Below, one piece after another: positions 45,349 through 56,835 of a stretch of 64,000 nt of DNA (position 1 is the first letter of the stretch; the number at the start of each line of letters is the position of its first letter). Location: the NCBI GenBank assembly GCA_930367215.1, contig OV884057.1, positions 103,937,284 to 104,001,283 of the forward strand. Reading direction: 5' to 3'. A program made the position numbers and the translations under genes. This stretch comes from Pollenia angustigena (Eukaryota; Arthropoda; Insecta; Diptera; Polleniidae). Below the pieces are notes generated by a model. The model searched no databases and was not told the origin of the DNA. It saw nothing but the letters and a program-made list of their open reading frames with translations.

Positions 45349-45422
45349 CTTTTGGTTATTTCGTTTAACCAATTAATAAATAAAGCAGGCCTGGTGGTTT
45401 AATTTAATATTTTTTTAATAAA

Positions 45423-46502
45423 TTTTTTTTTTTTTTTTTTAACGATAAACCAATACTCAGGGGATGCCCCTATATATGCAGTGCATTGTGTTGATCAGGA
45501 AAATAAGGTTTGGGAAGGAGGAAAGAGGGAATAGTGTTTGTGGACATTTGACTTGAATCTTAATAAATTATAAGTACCGGGAAAGACCTCTGCGGGAAGT
45601 TTATTCCACATACGGATTGTTCGACTGAAAAACGAATTTTCTCTATAATGCGTTGTGCGAAACACAGGACAATCGACTACAAACGGATGTGATCCACTGG
45701 ATGAGCGAGTATTACGAAGAAATACTCGGGCGGGTGGAATAAGTTCACTTATCTCAGTGGAACACCTCCCATGGTAATATCGATAGAAAAGTGTCACACA
45801 ACCCACATTCCGACGATGCCCCAATGAGTCAATAGAGTTGGATACCCTACTGTCATTGATGAGCTTCACCGCCCTCCTTTGTACACGGTCCAGAAGGTTC
45901 AAAATAGACTTTGAAGCCCCTGCCCATATATGGGAGTTGTATTCCATCTTCGGTCGGATATAGGTGGTATAGATAGTAAGGAGATCGAAGGAAGTGAAGT
46001 AATTCTTGCACCGTTTTAAAAAACCTAAACACTTGAATGCCTCTTTCGACACTTTGAAAACGTGTTTATTCCAGCGGACATCGCACTGTATTCTCATGCC
46101 CAGAACATCAAGAGTATCCGATTCCTTAATATCAATGCCACCCATTAATACAGATGACATAGTTGGTCCCACGGCCCGTCTGTGGGTCAACATACAACAT
46201 TGGGTCTTGCGCGCATTAAATTCGACCCTATTCGCTTGACCCCACTCAGAGATTGCAGCTAGGTCCTGATTAAGAGTGTCATTCATATTTTGCCTTTTGC
46301 CCCCAATCTCAACAAGGCTTGGCCTATGATCGAAGGAATATGAATGACAAATGTTGCTGTCATCTGCAAAAGAGTAGATAGGATTTGAAGTATGACCAAG
46401 AAGGTCATTAAGAAATATAAGAAATAGCGTAGGAGAAAGGACAGAACCTTGCGGTACCCCTGAATTTACCTGAAACTCGTTTGATGCAATCCCATCTATA
46501 AA
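45423..46502 (-). mobile_element. 5'-truncated LINE (Jockey/CR1-like)
   Basis: Read on the minus strand: part of RT, a short 3' UTR and an 18-base poly-A (T run at 45423-45440). It begins within RT at about 46502. 5' truncation plus a poly-A tail is the usual LINE pattern. The flanks share AATAAA-type motifs but no certain duplication. Confidence 0.85.
45495..46502 (-). pseudogene. C-terminal half of a LINE reverse transcriptase
   Basis: The frame is open from about 46502 to 45495 and lacks its N-terminal part. It starts in SGVPQGSVLSPTLFLIFLND (about 46450) and has the active site YSFADDSN (about 46360). Then follow the thumb and the C-terminal block with ISEWGQANRVEFNARKTQC and FSRTIRMWNKLPAEVFP, common in Jockey/CR1-type insect elements. 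The endonuclease and most of RT are missing through truncation, so it cannot work alone. The surviving frame has no stop, so the insertion is fairly recent. Confidence 0.85.
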
Positions 46503-47257
46503 TAAACAAATCTAATTCAATTTTATTTTACACACTAAATTTAATTTCTTACAATTTAAAAAACGAATTTACAACGCGTGTAGGCTAAAAAGGAATAAAA
46601 AAATGTGATCAAAAAGTTTTTGTATCAAGTTAAAGAAACCGCGCATTTGGTACAATAAAAAGTATTCAGTATTTAGTATCTGATTGGGTATAGTTGAGCA
46701 CAGGGTGCCACATGTATATTTTTTAGAATTTCCGTGAGATAAAAATGGTTGTTTTCAATTTTCAACCCGATCCCTGCGTGAACTTTTTTAACAATCCGAA
46801 AAAACTATCATATTTTTTATTAATAACTTTTAATGTTCACTATATACACTATGCCGTTTTTGATATTCACAAAAAGTGTGAAAAAGTTATCGCCCTAACT
46901 TGAGGGTTACACGATCAAGTTTTGCCTATCAAGTTTTAATACACTCACACTTTTTTACCAATACACTCATACTTTTAAAAATTGATACGAACTTGCCTTT
47001 AAAATTCTCCTTCCAGTGAGTGTTTCAATTTACGTTCAAGAAAACAGCTGATTTCAAGGTTAGTGAGTTAATTTTTCGTTTCTCTTTATAAATTTTTTTC
47101 TGATGGCATCTTGAAAGTAAAATGCTCAAAAATTTAATGCAGCCTACGTCACAACTATCAATTTTTGGAAATTTTGACAAACAGTATATGTAAAAGACTA
47201 CCAAGAAAAACTTGAGCGTGTAACTGCAGTGTTATGTACATACATAAAACAGTTTTA
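46503..47257. other. Stretch without recognisable gene
   Basis: May include the rest of the LTR of the CsRn1-like element next to the LINE. No boundary was found. Confidence 0.4.
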
Positions 47258-47397
47258 GTCTGGGTTCACACTATGAAAGTTTTCTTTCAGAAAGTCTGAG
47301 CTTATGGGAGAGAGAGGAAGAGAACATGCTGCTATTCTCTCCCCTCTCACCAATAAACTTACACTTTCTGAAACAAAACCTTAATGTGAATCCAGAC
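47258..47397. mobile_element. MITE (140 bp) with TTA duplication
   Basis: GTCTGGGTTCACACTATGAA is matched by inverted GTCTGGATTCACATTAAGGT, and TTA flanks both sides (47255-47257, 47398-47400). The whole can fold into one hairpin. It fits a short PIF/Harbinger-type MITE. Confidence 0.85.
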
Positions 47398-48256
47398 TTA
47401 TGTTATTTAATTAAATCCGTACGGATTGTAAATACATGTGTACATTAGGGTATAACTTATTCAAATTTTTTGCAAATATCAAAATTGCCCTAGCATAGTC
47501 GAATAGTCCATTGAAAGCTATTAAAAAAATTATATTAATTTGTCTGGACGCCTACGTCACGAAGACAGTTAGTAGTGTTTTTGGAAATTGATATGTATTT
47601 TCTTACTGTCTTTCCAGTACTGTCAAATGTAAACGTTATGTAACTCTCAATCTCCATATAAAAACATGAGCACACGATTTTGGTATGGTTTTTTCGACAG
47701 TTATATAGCGCAAAAGTTTTTGTTGTAGAAGTGGGCATGCGTCGTATCATTTTAACGGATTAACGGGCTATATAGATCATGAAATCTCATTGCATTCAGA
47801 TTTAAGTAATGCTTTAAAGCCTCTGAATATAGCAATTAAGGATCTAGGAAGAGATAATGCCTTTTTAAAAGAACTGTATTGTATCTTACAGTTCCTGATT
47901 AAAACTTCGGAAACAAAAAATAAGTGTTTTTCTACAGATTTAATCAAAACTCGGATTAATTAACGACGTATAAAATTAAAAAAAAATTATATTATGTTTT
48001 TACTTGGGGAATTTTTCGTCAAATAGTAACTTTTTTATTTTATGATAATAATATACAAAATTACTCGAATTAATCTGAAGAATCAGACGAAGTTTCTGAA
48101 TTGAATGATCATAAATTATTAACCTTTCTAAAAATATAAAAGAAATAGGTACTTAAGACATAAGAAATATGAACAACATCTAAGATGATTTGAATTATTT
48201 GGAAAAATAAAAGAAAAAAATAGACAGACCTAATATGCTTTCCAATGCTATTTTTA
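47398..48256. other. Stretch without recognisable gene
   Basis: AT-rich. Only short ORFs without coding pattern. Confidence 0.5.
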
Positions 48257-48394
48257 GCCCCCTTTCACACTCGGCAAGCTACTTGCGCAAGTTACCGACA
48301 ATAACAAAGTCTGTAAAAATTTTTTTAAAATTTTTTTTTTTCCTTAAAGACTTTGTTGTTGTCGGCAAGTAACTTGCCGAGTGTGAAAGGGGAC
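48257..48394. mobile_element. MITE (138 bp) with TTA duplication
   Basis: GCCCCCTTTCACACTCGGCA and its inverted partner form a nearly perfect hairpin, with TTA on both sides (48254-48256, 48395-48397). It is a different family from the MITE at 47258 but has the same duplication type. Confidence 0.88.
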
Positions 48395-49003
48395 TTACCG
48401 TATCACCAACCAGTGATGCCAACTTAGTGCTTTTGGCACTATATAAGGAAAAGCACTTGGTGCCTTTAGTGCTTTTTACAATTTTTATTTTTTTTTTCTA
48501 CCATTTTTATACCCTTCACCACAGGTGTAAAAGGGTATATAAGTTTGTCATAACGTTTGTAATTTCCACAATATTGATTTTAGACCCCATAAAGTATACA
48601 TATTCTGGGTCCATATGAGAAGAGAAGTTGATTTAACGATGTCCGTCTGTCCGTCTTACGTTTGATATGTGTTTTCCGGATAATCCAGACATGATAGCGG
48701 CTAGGTTGTTTTACATTTATGTTACATACAGTCCACCATTTCTTGCTATTGAAATTCAGCAAGATCGGTCCACAAATGGCTTAGATATGACCAAAAAACC
48801 ACGACTGCCTCTAATTTTTCCAAAAAAATCCCTTGTGGTTGTTGTTTTTTTGTTTTTTTATTTGAACGAGTTGAATGTTAAGCATAAGAAACATGTACAC
48901 ATGCTTGCACATGATTGTTCGCTTTAATTGAATAATACATACCTACATATTAAACTAATAATATGACGGAGTATATTATACTATAATTCTTTATTTTTAA
49001 CAA

Positions 49004-49086
49004 CGTTAATAGCTCAATGGTCTGGGCGGTTGCCCAAGAAGGTTTGTTTGTTGTATTGCCGGGGTTCAAATCTCGGCATCTCCACC
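49004..49086 (+). other. tRNA-like segment in the right long repeat copy
   Basis: TAGCTCAATGGT and GGGTTCAAATC as A- and B-box-like motifs, followed by CTCCACCTTTT with a T run. It matches 24974-25055 on the opposite strand. A poor cloverleaf. Confidence 0.45.
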
Positions 49087-49365
49087 TTTTCCAAAAAAAA
49101 AAATTTTTTACTTTTTTTATAAATATTTCTATAAACGATTTTAAAATTATTCAGCGATTTTTGATTTTTTCATTTTATTGACAATATAAATATGAATCGT
49201 TCGCCTTACATGTGAAGCAAAAACCATATTTTACAATTTGCTTTTGGCTTAAATGTAAATACCTAAGTATGTAGAATGTACGAATATGCAAAAGTTATTT
49301 ATGTGTATTGGTAGGCATTGTTTTCAAGATTGTTGTTTTTTTCAGTTTTAGAGACGGATTGTTGC

Positions 49366-50554
49366 CAGGGTTGTCAGATGTGGCGATTTCTCGCCAAACG
49401 TGGCGATTTTCAAACTTGTTTGGCGACCTAATTTTTGAATTGGCGACATGGCGATTTTTTGGCGATTTAACAAAAAAGTTGGCGATTTTGTTGGCTATTT
49501 TTGATGAGCTATGCATTTGTTTTGAAAATCGTTAAATTCAATACTGAGAAATAATATTAATTTTATTATACTTATATTATTTTTATGTATGAAGTTTGAG
49601 GCATTCATATGTATGGTAAGTATTTGAAAGTTCAAATGGCTGATGAAGATAATGAATATCTTCGAGAAAATAGTTTTTCATATTTAAAAGTGCTCTTGAA
49701 AGAATCAATAAATAGAAATTAACATAAATATATTTAAAGTCTATGAACAGTTTTTCATTATATGTATGTGGCAATTTTTTATCCCAGATACAATACGTTG
49801 TTGTCAGTGATATTTTAAAGATTTTTATGAACTCTTACATACCTTTGGACATTTTGGAAACCCAATGAAAAAGTTAGAGTTGGTTAATTGCAAAGATAAA
49901 TAAGTTTGTGCCAAAACTTTAAAGCTGCAACGAAACGGCAGGTACGTACAATTTCAAGGAACTTACTTTGACTGTTCTTTATATGTTCGTTATATTATTA
50001 TAAGTAATGCCTGTGTTTAAGCTATGAACTCCACTACAACTCGGCTTTGAAGTAGAATGCAATACGAACTTCTAGACGCGTTGTTACGAGTTATAAGTTG
50101 CACTTCTTTTGTACCATCGTTGAATAAATGAAAAACCCTTACAATGTATTCCAAAAAAGAAGACAAATAGGTAGTTTTGCCGGTGAAGCATTTTAGATAT
50201 ATAATAAAACTGCAACTACATACATATATAAATATGTAAATATATCCAATATTTGTTTAAAACTAGCCGAAAAAAAACTTTTTTTGTAGTAAACATCGTA
50301 CCATTTTTGTGTTCACTAGCTATTTTTACTTTTTTCTAAATAAAAATTAAGCAAAATATATACCATGGCGACTTTTTTGAATTTTTGGCGTATTTTAGCG
50401 ATACCGAAGAAATTAATTTTTTTAGAATTTATAAAGAATATTTTTAATAAATTAAAAAATATGTATTTTACTGCCAAAAACTTGAAAATAAAGGCTTTGG
50501 CGATTTTTGACATTGAATTTGGCGAAAAAGGTCAAAATCAATCTGACAACCCTG
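49366..50554. mobile_element. Non-autonomous hAT-like element (1189 bp)
   Basis: Ends CAGGGTTGTCAGAT and its inverted copy, with an 8-bp ATTGTTGC duplication (49358-49365, 50555-50562). The left long copy shows the empty site. The interior contains many TGGCGAT motifs and no transposase. Confidence 0.9.
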
Positions 50555-51913
50555 ATTGTTGCTTTGTTTTGATCATCTCTTCTTACATTTCAATTCAAAA
50601 ATCTTACACGTGTTGCCATATTATTTTTAAAAAATCTTATTATTTCTAAAAAAAATCCCATTTGTTATTTGAAAACAAAACATTCAACAATAAGTATTTG
50701 CGAACGTAAATGTTTAATTTAATCAAAAAGCTAGAAACATTTAAGTTTGGATAATTTTATTGACGAAACCAATGACATAGAAACAGATCTTAAAATTTTG
50801 TTCACAGCTTACTCTGACATTAGGCAAGGCAAAGAAATGCTTAAAATTATTTTAAAAACGCTACAAATAATTCTTAAAGTTGTTCATTATATTGTTTTAA
50901 ATCCTTATACATTTAAGTGACTCATTTTAAACAAAATTAAAATAAATGGTAATATTTAAACAAGTATTTAGGTAGATTTGATATAGCATCATATATAAAT
51001 ACCACAATTGGTTAGCCTTGAAATTGGAAGGCCCTCTAATAAAAACAAAATACAAACGGTTTTATAGCTATTTCGATTTAAAAGAATTTACAGACATATT
51101 TATACCAGATTATTTTTTTATATTTTAAAAAAACAGTCATCATTAATTGCGTAAAAGTTAGTTTATAACAATTTATTTTAGTTTTAATCGCTAAGACTAT
51201 TCCATCCAACTTTAAAAATTAATCAAAAGAAGCTTAAAACATTTTTCTAAAAAGCTAATAAAATGCCAAATGGAAATTTTACAGCTAAATCTAAGTGCTG
51301 AATTTACTTTCAAAAATAAAAAATTCCCACACTACTTAAAAGTCTTCATTAAAAATCGCCCAAACATGCAGGGTTATCGTCTTGTAAAAAAATAATATGA
51401 ATTTTTTTTTACAATAAAATAAGAATTATCCATTTCCATACGAAATTTCATTTTGACTACAACTATTTTTTTTAGTCAAAATTTATTATAATACATAAAA
51501 AACTTAAGTTATATCAATACCTATTCTTCAATTTTTAAAATAATTCTAAAAAAGCTAGAAACATTTAATTAATGTTAAAAAAAATGCGAAGTGCTTAATG
51601 AAAGTATTTTAGCTAAATTAAAATTTTTAATCTAAGTTAAGCTGCAAAATTGCCAAAATGGTCACACTGCTTAAAAACCATACAAACAAGCAGGGCTATC
51701 CACTTTTAAAAAAATTGTATTTAGGGAATATTAGAAATGCCCTCATCATCTAATTTTACGACTACAAAAAACCGCTAGCATAACGAACAGTGATCTAGTG
51801 TCGTCAAAATATTAAAAGCAATCTTTGCCTTTTTATTGTTGACATTGATAACATATTAGTCACTTTTTTAGACAATTTATACAAAAATATATTCATATAT
51901 ACCTATATACGGG

Positions 51914-52106
51914 CCTGTTCTGAAATCACACCTGTGACTTTGTGGTGTTTTGAAAGTCATACCGTTGTTGTGTTTCTGCAATTGAAGATCACACAAAAAC
52001 GGGACGCGCTAAAATATCACACGTGTGATTTTAGTAGGCACATGTGATTTCAAATCACGTGATTTGAGTTAAAGTGATTTTCAGAACAGGCCTGATAATA
52101 TCTTCT
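51914..52106. repeat. Fold-back segment in the right long repeat copy
   Basis: Counterpart of 22859-23055: GGCCTGTTCTGAAATCAC and its inverted relative. Confidence 0.65.
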
Positions 52107-52445
52107 GCACAAAAGCGATTTAAAAGCATACACAATTTAAGCAATTTCTTGGTTTGTTTATGTTGTATTATTGATAAATAAAAAACATTTAAATTGGTTT
52201 GCGACTTTTATTAACCAAAACGACAGTTTACGTTTCAAAACGGTTAATGGTTACCCTGTAAAATAGTTGTGTGTTGTTTTTTTGTGGTTTTTTTCATTTA
52301 AAATACTTTGCGGTAAACTTCTTTTTTTTTTTATTTAATATTACCTTTTGTATTATACACAAACAACAAACACATCCATACTTTAATTTACTATTAATAA
52401 TTATTGATATCACAAACTCAAATCAACAACGGCTTTACATGCGGT

Positions 52446-52518
52446 TCGATGGTCGAACGGTCTAAACGGTCTGCCTCCTAACAATTTCTTATTGGTTTAC
52501 TGGTTCGAATCCCATTCA
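52446..52518 (+). other. tRNA-like segment (Leu/Ser type pattern)
   Basis: TGGTCGAACGGTCTAA resembles a Leu/Ser A box, and TGGTTCGAATCCC is an excellent B box, separated by a long variable part. The left long copy keeps the first half but has lost the B box. The acceptor stem is poor. Confidence 0.5.
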
Positions 52519-53469
52519 TTCCATTTTTTTTTTGTTTTTTATTTTTTGTTTTTTATAAATTCTTTTTATCTAAAAAGAAATTGGTCAGTTTTTCACTTTT
52601 TAAAATTTTTAAAATATATTTATGAACTTCATACCTATACGTATATTTTATACATATTTACGCCTTTTAATTTACCCTTTTTATACCCTTATTTTTATTG
52701 ATTTAATTTTTTTTACTTATTTTATTTTTTTATTTTATAGGTAATTCGTTTACATACATAAGTTTGTCATTCTGTTTGTTATTTCTACAATATTGATCTC
52801 AGACCATATAAAGTGTATGCATATATATTGGGTGCTTATGAGGAGAAAAGTGGATTTAACGATGTCCGTCTGTCAGTCCGTTTGTCAATTTTTATAGAAA
52901 CTTAATTTTTAGGCCTGCCATATATATGACCTATAGATACGCCTTATTTATTAAAACATCGGAAATCTTTAGTAAAACATATTCTCTGCAAAACTCGGAA
53001 AAATCGATTCAGCTACAAAAAACGTATGACCTAAATAGGTATACCTACATTTTTTTTCAAATAACCATTTGCGGGATCCATAGGTATTTTTGAGTCCGAA
53101 TTTTATAAACCAAGTAAATCACAAAAGTGATTTCAAAGCATACACAATTTAAGCCATTGTTTGTTTTGTTTATGTTGCATTATTGATTAATAACAATCAT
53201 TAAAATATGTTTGCGACTTTTATTAACCAAAACGACCGTTTTTGTGCCTTTACGTTTAAAAATATGTGATGGTAGCCCTGTAAAATAGTTGTGTGTTTTT
53301 TTTTTTTTTGTTTGTTAGTGGTTTTTTTCATTGAAAATATTCGTGGTGAATTTCTTTCCTTAACATTACAAACCTCCTGCATTATACAAAAACAACTAAC
53401 ACATACTTAATTTTACGATTAATTTAATTGATATCAAGTACTCATATCAACAACAGTTCTTTATGTGGC

Positions 53470-53548
53470 TTGATGGCCGAATGGTCTAGCCGCCAGTCTG
53501 GTTTTAACAATTTTGTGTTAGCTTTGAGGGTTCGAGTCCCACTCATTA
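53470..53548 (+). other. tRNA-like segment (Leu/Ser type pattern), second unit
   Basis: GATGGCCGAATGGTCTAG and GGGTTCGAGTCCCAC are strong A- and B-box matches with a long variable part. This is the best tRNA candidate in the window, but it lies in a repeat and its acceptor stem is not convincing. Confidence 0.5.
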
Positions 53549-54551
53549 CTATTTTTTTTTTTGGTTTTTAACATTTTTTTTTAAACTAAAAAGAAATTGT
53601 ACGGTTTTTGACTTTTTAAAATTTGTAAAAAATAAATATATTTATAAATTTTATATACCTACATATATTTTATACATATTTACGCCTTTTAATTTACCCT
53701 CTTTTTATTTTATTTTTATACCCTTTTTTAATTAATTTTGTTTATAGGTATTTTTCTCTTTTTATAGGTAATTAATTTTGTTTAAATAGTTCCGTTTCAT
53801 ATCTTAAAGATCGGAGCAAATTTTCTTTAATTCTTATTTAAATATTCAATTACCTATTCAAAGAATTGAATTTTTGAATTTTGAATTTTTTTTTACTTAT
53901 TTAGCACGCCAATGCTACAAGACCATTGCATACATATGTAACAATTTACCTATATAAAAGATGTTTTCATCGTTTGCTTTGGGTTTCTTCTTTTTTATTC
54001 AAAAGATGTCATCACGAAAACATTTTATAAAGGCAAAACGTCGTGCCAAAATTATCTTGACGTAGGTTTATCATAAGAAAAATATTATGGGAATTTGAAT
54101 ACATATGTACCTATTTACAATAGCGGTTTTTACCCTTGTGTTAAGTGTAAATGTCCGTTTTACTTAATTCGATTTTATACCACAAAGTGAGTGTCTTTTT
54201 GGTATTTATTGTAAAGTAATGAATTTGTTAAAAAAGAGAGATAGAAAAAATAAGATTAACAAAGTCTGCAAGGGTATTTTACTACCAATACTGAATACCG
54301 CTTATTTCTATAAAACGTCTGCAAGGGAAGACGATTTGAAGACTTAAACTTTGGCAAAACTGGAAACAGACTTATCTCAATTTTTTGAAACAGTGAAAAA
54401 CTACGGCACGACGAAATTAAATGTGGGGATAGCTCAAAATAAATTTATTTACATCCAAAGAACGCTATTTATGTAACTTTCTGTTCTTATCGCACCATGG
54501 TGAAGGGTATTTAAGATTCGGCATAGCCGAATATAGCACTCTTACTTGTTT

Positions 54552-54868
54552 AAACTACGATTATATAGAGGATGATTTAGATGACCTTTGCTATTTGGGG
54601 TACAATTTTTCGTTATTTTTCGTTTTACCAAAAAATATACGAGGTTAGAGATAGGCTTCCTAGCAATTTGGAAATTTTACGAAACGTTGTACGTTTTAGC
54701 GTTTACAACATATTGTATTGATATATTTAGGTAAACATTTTTTTAAAGATGTAGACACTGTTTCAAAAATAGAAAATGTCTTGGAAAATATTAGGAATTG
54801 TTAAAAAACATGCAGTCGGAAACGGTATAAAAAAACGCAAAGACTTTAAAAACAAAAAAAGAGCCGTA
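54552..54868. other. Stretch without recognisable gene
   Basis: AT-rich. A short acidic reading (EDDLDDLCYLGYN) is seen near 54570, with no further support. Confidence 0.4.
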
Positions 54869-56833
54869 CACAGAAAAAATTATTGCCGAATTATTTTCAA
54901 ACAAACGCTTGTTTGAAAATTTTTTTAATTTCTATAAATTTTTTTACTGATTCAATCAATATTTTTGTTTGATTTTTATTTAACCAACAAAAATGTGGAC
55001 AACGTTTCAAAAATATAATAAACGCGTTATTGGTTTCAAGTTTTCATAATTTTGTATGAAATATTTTACGCTCCTAATGTTGTCGTCTTTTTGCATTTTT
55101 TTATTTGATCGTAAGCAGCGCTTCTTTATGTGAACTATAAGAACAACAACAAAAAACACACCAAGTCTATTTTTGGACGCTTTAAAAAAGTGTAACTATA
55201 AGAAAAACAATAGCAGAAACAGCATTATAAGAAACAAAATCCCGTATTCAATTTTTTCACACTGTTTACTTAAATACATCAAATACAAAAATAGAATGAT
55301 GACGAGTCGGTCTGCCGCCGTTTTTGGTTACATTTCTTCTTCATTAGCAAAGGAAAGGATGCAGCAACATTGAGTGAGTGATAAAGAAAAACATTGTGTG
55401 TATAAATAAGACTTCGTTCAAAAATTATTTCACAAAAAAAAATGTGTCTCAAAGCTAGCCGGCGCACAGTAGCGCCCGTAGAGCAAACGAGGTTGCAAAA
55501 ATCAAAATTTTCATGAGCACCGACGAAGTTTTGAATAAACTCATGTTATAGGAAACTTTTCAACGATTTCAAATCTGCCACTCTTAATAATATCACATTT
55601 TTAGTTTAGAAGATATAGCCGTTCAAAGTTGACCGACTTTCGGTTTTCAAAAAAACACACAATTTTTAGTAAATTTGTTGCGATTTCAGGTGTAATATCA
55701 CGAAAAATAGGTAACGAATCGCCTTATTTTTTGTTTGTATTGATTGATGCATTTATTAAATGTGTAATGATAAAAAAAAAATGAACTGTTTGCTTTGTGT
55801 TTCTCCTGGTAAATCACTATTTAAAAACTATCCGTTTTTTCACTATTTTTCAACTTTGACGGAAAATAACAAAAATCTATATTTTTCTATATTTGCCATA
55901 TTTGCAAAATCTGTTCTTTGATTATTTCTTTACATAATTCAAAAATTTTATCTGCCCGTACGTGCCCGTTTGGCTTCTAGAGGTAAAAAAGGTTAAAAAG
56001 ACATGGTTGCCATACTAATATTGCGGTTTAATAAAATTCTTTAATTTGGCCCCTACAGCGCGTAGGATGCTCCTAGATGGGTCAAATGTATGACCAACCC
56101 CACTTTATTATTTATTGCCGAATTTCGGTTTTTTTAGTTATTTCAATAAACTAAACCATTTTTGAGTTACGCGAATATATGTGTGACATGGAATTACCCA
56201 TATACCGAAAATACAGAAAATTGAAAAAATAAATTTAAAAAAAAAAATTTTTTTTTTTTAATTTGTTGGGTAATAATTTAGAACCCTAAAGAAAAAAAAA
56301 ATAAAAACAATCTAAAAATGTAAAAATAATTTTTTTTTAGGTACCATAAAATTGATTTTTCTACTAATTTTAACTTTGATAACCCATAAGTAGGCCCCTA
56401 CACAGCGTAGCACCCTTTTCAAATGCACATTTCATAGGCTGAACAGTTATCTATCATATGCTGTTTAAACTGTTCAATTACCTTATTCGGTTCAAAAGAT
56501 ATGATTTTTGCAACGAAAAAACTCAAATGGCGCCACTGTGCGGCGGCTCTGCTCTGCCGTCATCTTCTCATACAGTTCTTACTTGTGTGCGCGTCATTGC
56601 TTGTGCAAAAACTTCTTTTTTTTTGATTTTGAAATTTTATATATGAATTTCAGTAAACTTTTTGTTGGATTCAGTTAAATTATTTGTTTGAAAAAATCAG
56701 TGTTTTTTTTCAATAAACAAAATGCAAATAAATTGTTTGAATATGCAAATTTGTTTATAGGACCGATTTCAGACAAAAAATTGTTTGATTCCACAAATTT
56801 TTTGTTTGAATTGGAAAAATAATGTTTTCTGTG
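54869..56833. mobile_element. TIR element with CACAGAAAA ends and TA duplication
   Basis: CACAGAAAAAATTATT at the left and inverted CACAGAAAACATTATT at the right, with TA at 54867-54868 and 56834-56835. The interior has repeated TTGTTTGAA blocks near both ends. A Transib-type element (55465-56540) is nested within. No transposase is visible. Confidence 0.65.
55465..56540. mobile_element. Non-autonomous Transib-like element (1076 bp)
   Basis: Ends CACAGTAGCGCC and inverted CACAGTGGCGCC, with CGGCG at 55460-55464 and 56541-56545. GCAAAAATC lies 23 and 22 bp inward of the two heptamers. The right end closely matches that of the large element ending at 41214 (shared TTGCAAAAATCATA block). No transposase, so probably mobilised by a related element in trans. 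Confidence 0.85.
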
Positions 56834-56835
56834 TA

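Larger units (their letters stand above)
19755..45420 (-). mobile_element. Old CsRn1-like Gypsy, host of several nested insertions
   Basis: Fragments on the minus strand fit one element: the start of an LTR (about 45353), a tRNA-Trp primer-binding site split by a Transib-like element, gag and protease (41215-42371), and RT plus part of RNase H (19755-20766). Removing the insertion at 20767-41214 together with one CGCCG copy joins protease to RT in frame (LLIDLRR | NRLIDSTTG). This is strong internal evidence that both pieces belong together. tRNA-Trp priming is typical of CsRn1-type elements. RNase H end, integrase and the 3' LTR are not found. The right limit is uncertain because a LINE is inserted near 45421. 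Confidence 0.8.
52137..53715 (+). repeat. Diverged tandem duplication inside the long repeat
   Basis: 52137-52700 and 53118-53715 share the order of blocks GCGACTTTTATTAACCAAAA, CCCTGTAAAATAGTTGTGTG, a tRNA-like segment and ACGCCTTTTAATTTACCC. Identity is perhaps three quarters by eye. Each unit carries its own tRNA-like segment. Confidence 0.7.
48508..54551 (+). repeat. Long copy of the TATACCCTTCACC fly repeat, plus strand
   Basis: Starts TATACCCTTCACC and ends CACTCTTACTTGTTT, with GGTGAAGGGTAT and an ATTCGGCATAGCCGAAT hairpin just before the end. The part to about 52993 is the inverted counterpart of 22036-25563. Further right, 53118-53715 is a diverged second copy of 52137-52700. It holds three tRNA-like segments and a hAT-like insertion. 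No long ORF. It could be a large non-autonomous Helentron-like element; no helicase is present. Confidence 0.65.

Noticed and set aside
53470..53548. A functional tRNA-Leu or tRNA-Ser gene
   Set aside because: A and B boxes are good, but the acceptor stem does not pair well and the segment is part of a repeat unit. A covariance-model run would settle it.
20969..54551. The two long inverted copies as terminal repeats of one giant transposon (Maverick-like)
   Set aside because: They lie asymmetrically: the left one is inside a Transib-like element and the right one is outside the host Gypsy. No Maverick genes (polymerase B, capsid, integrase of that type) lie between, and both copies have the ends of an independent repeat family.
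54480..54551. A separate insertion at the end of the right long repeat
   Set aside because: The same 3' end sequence terminates the copies at 13225 and 20969, so it is the family's own end.
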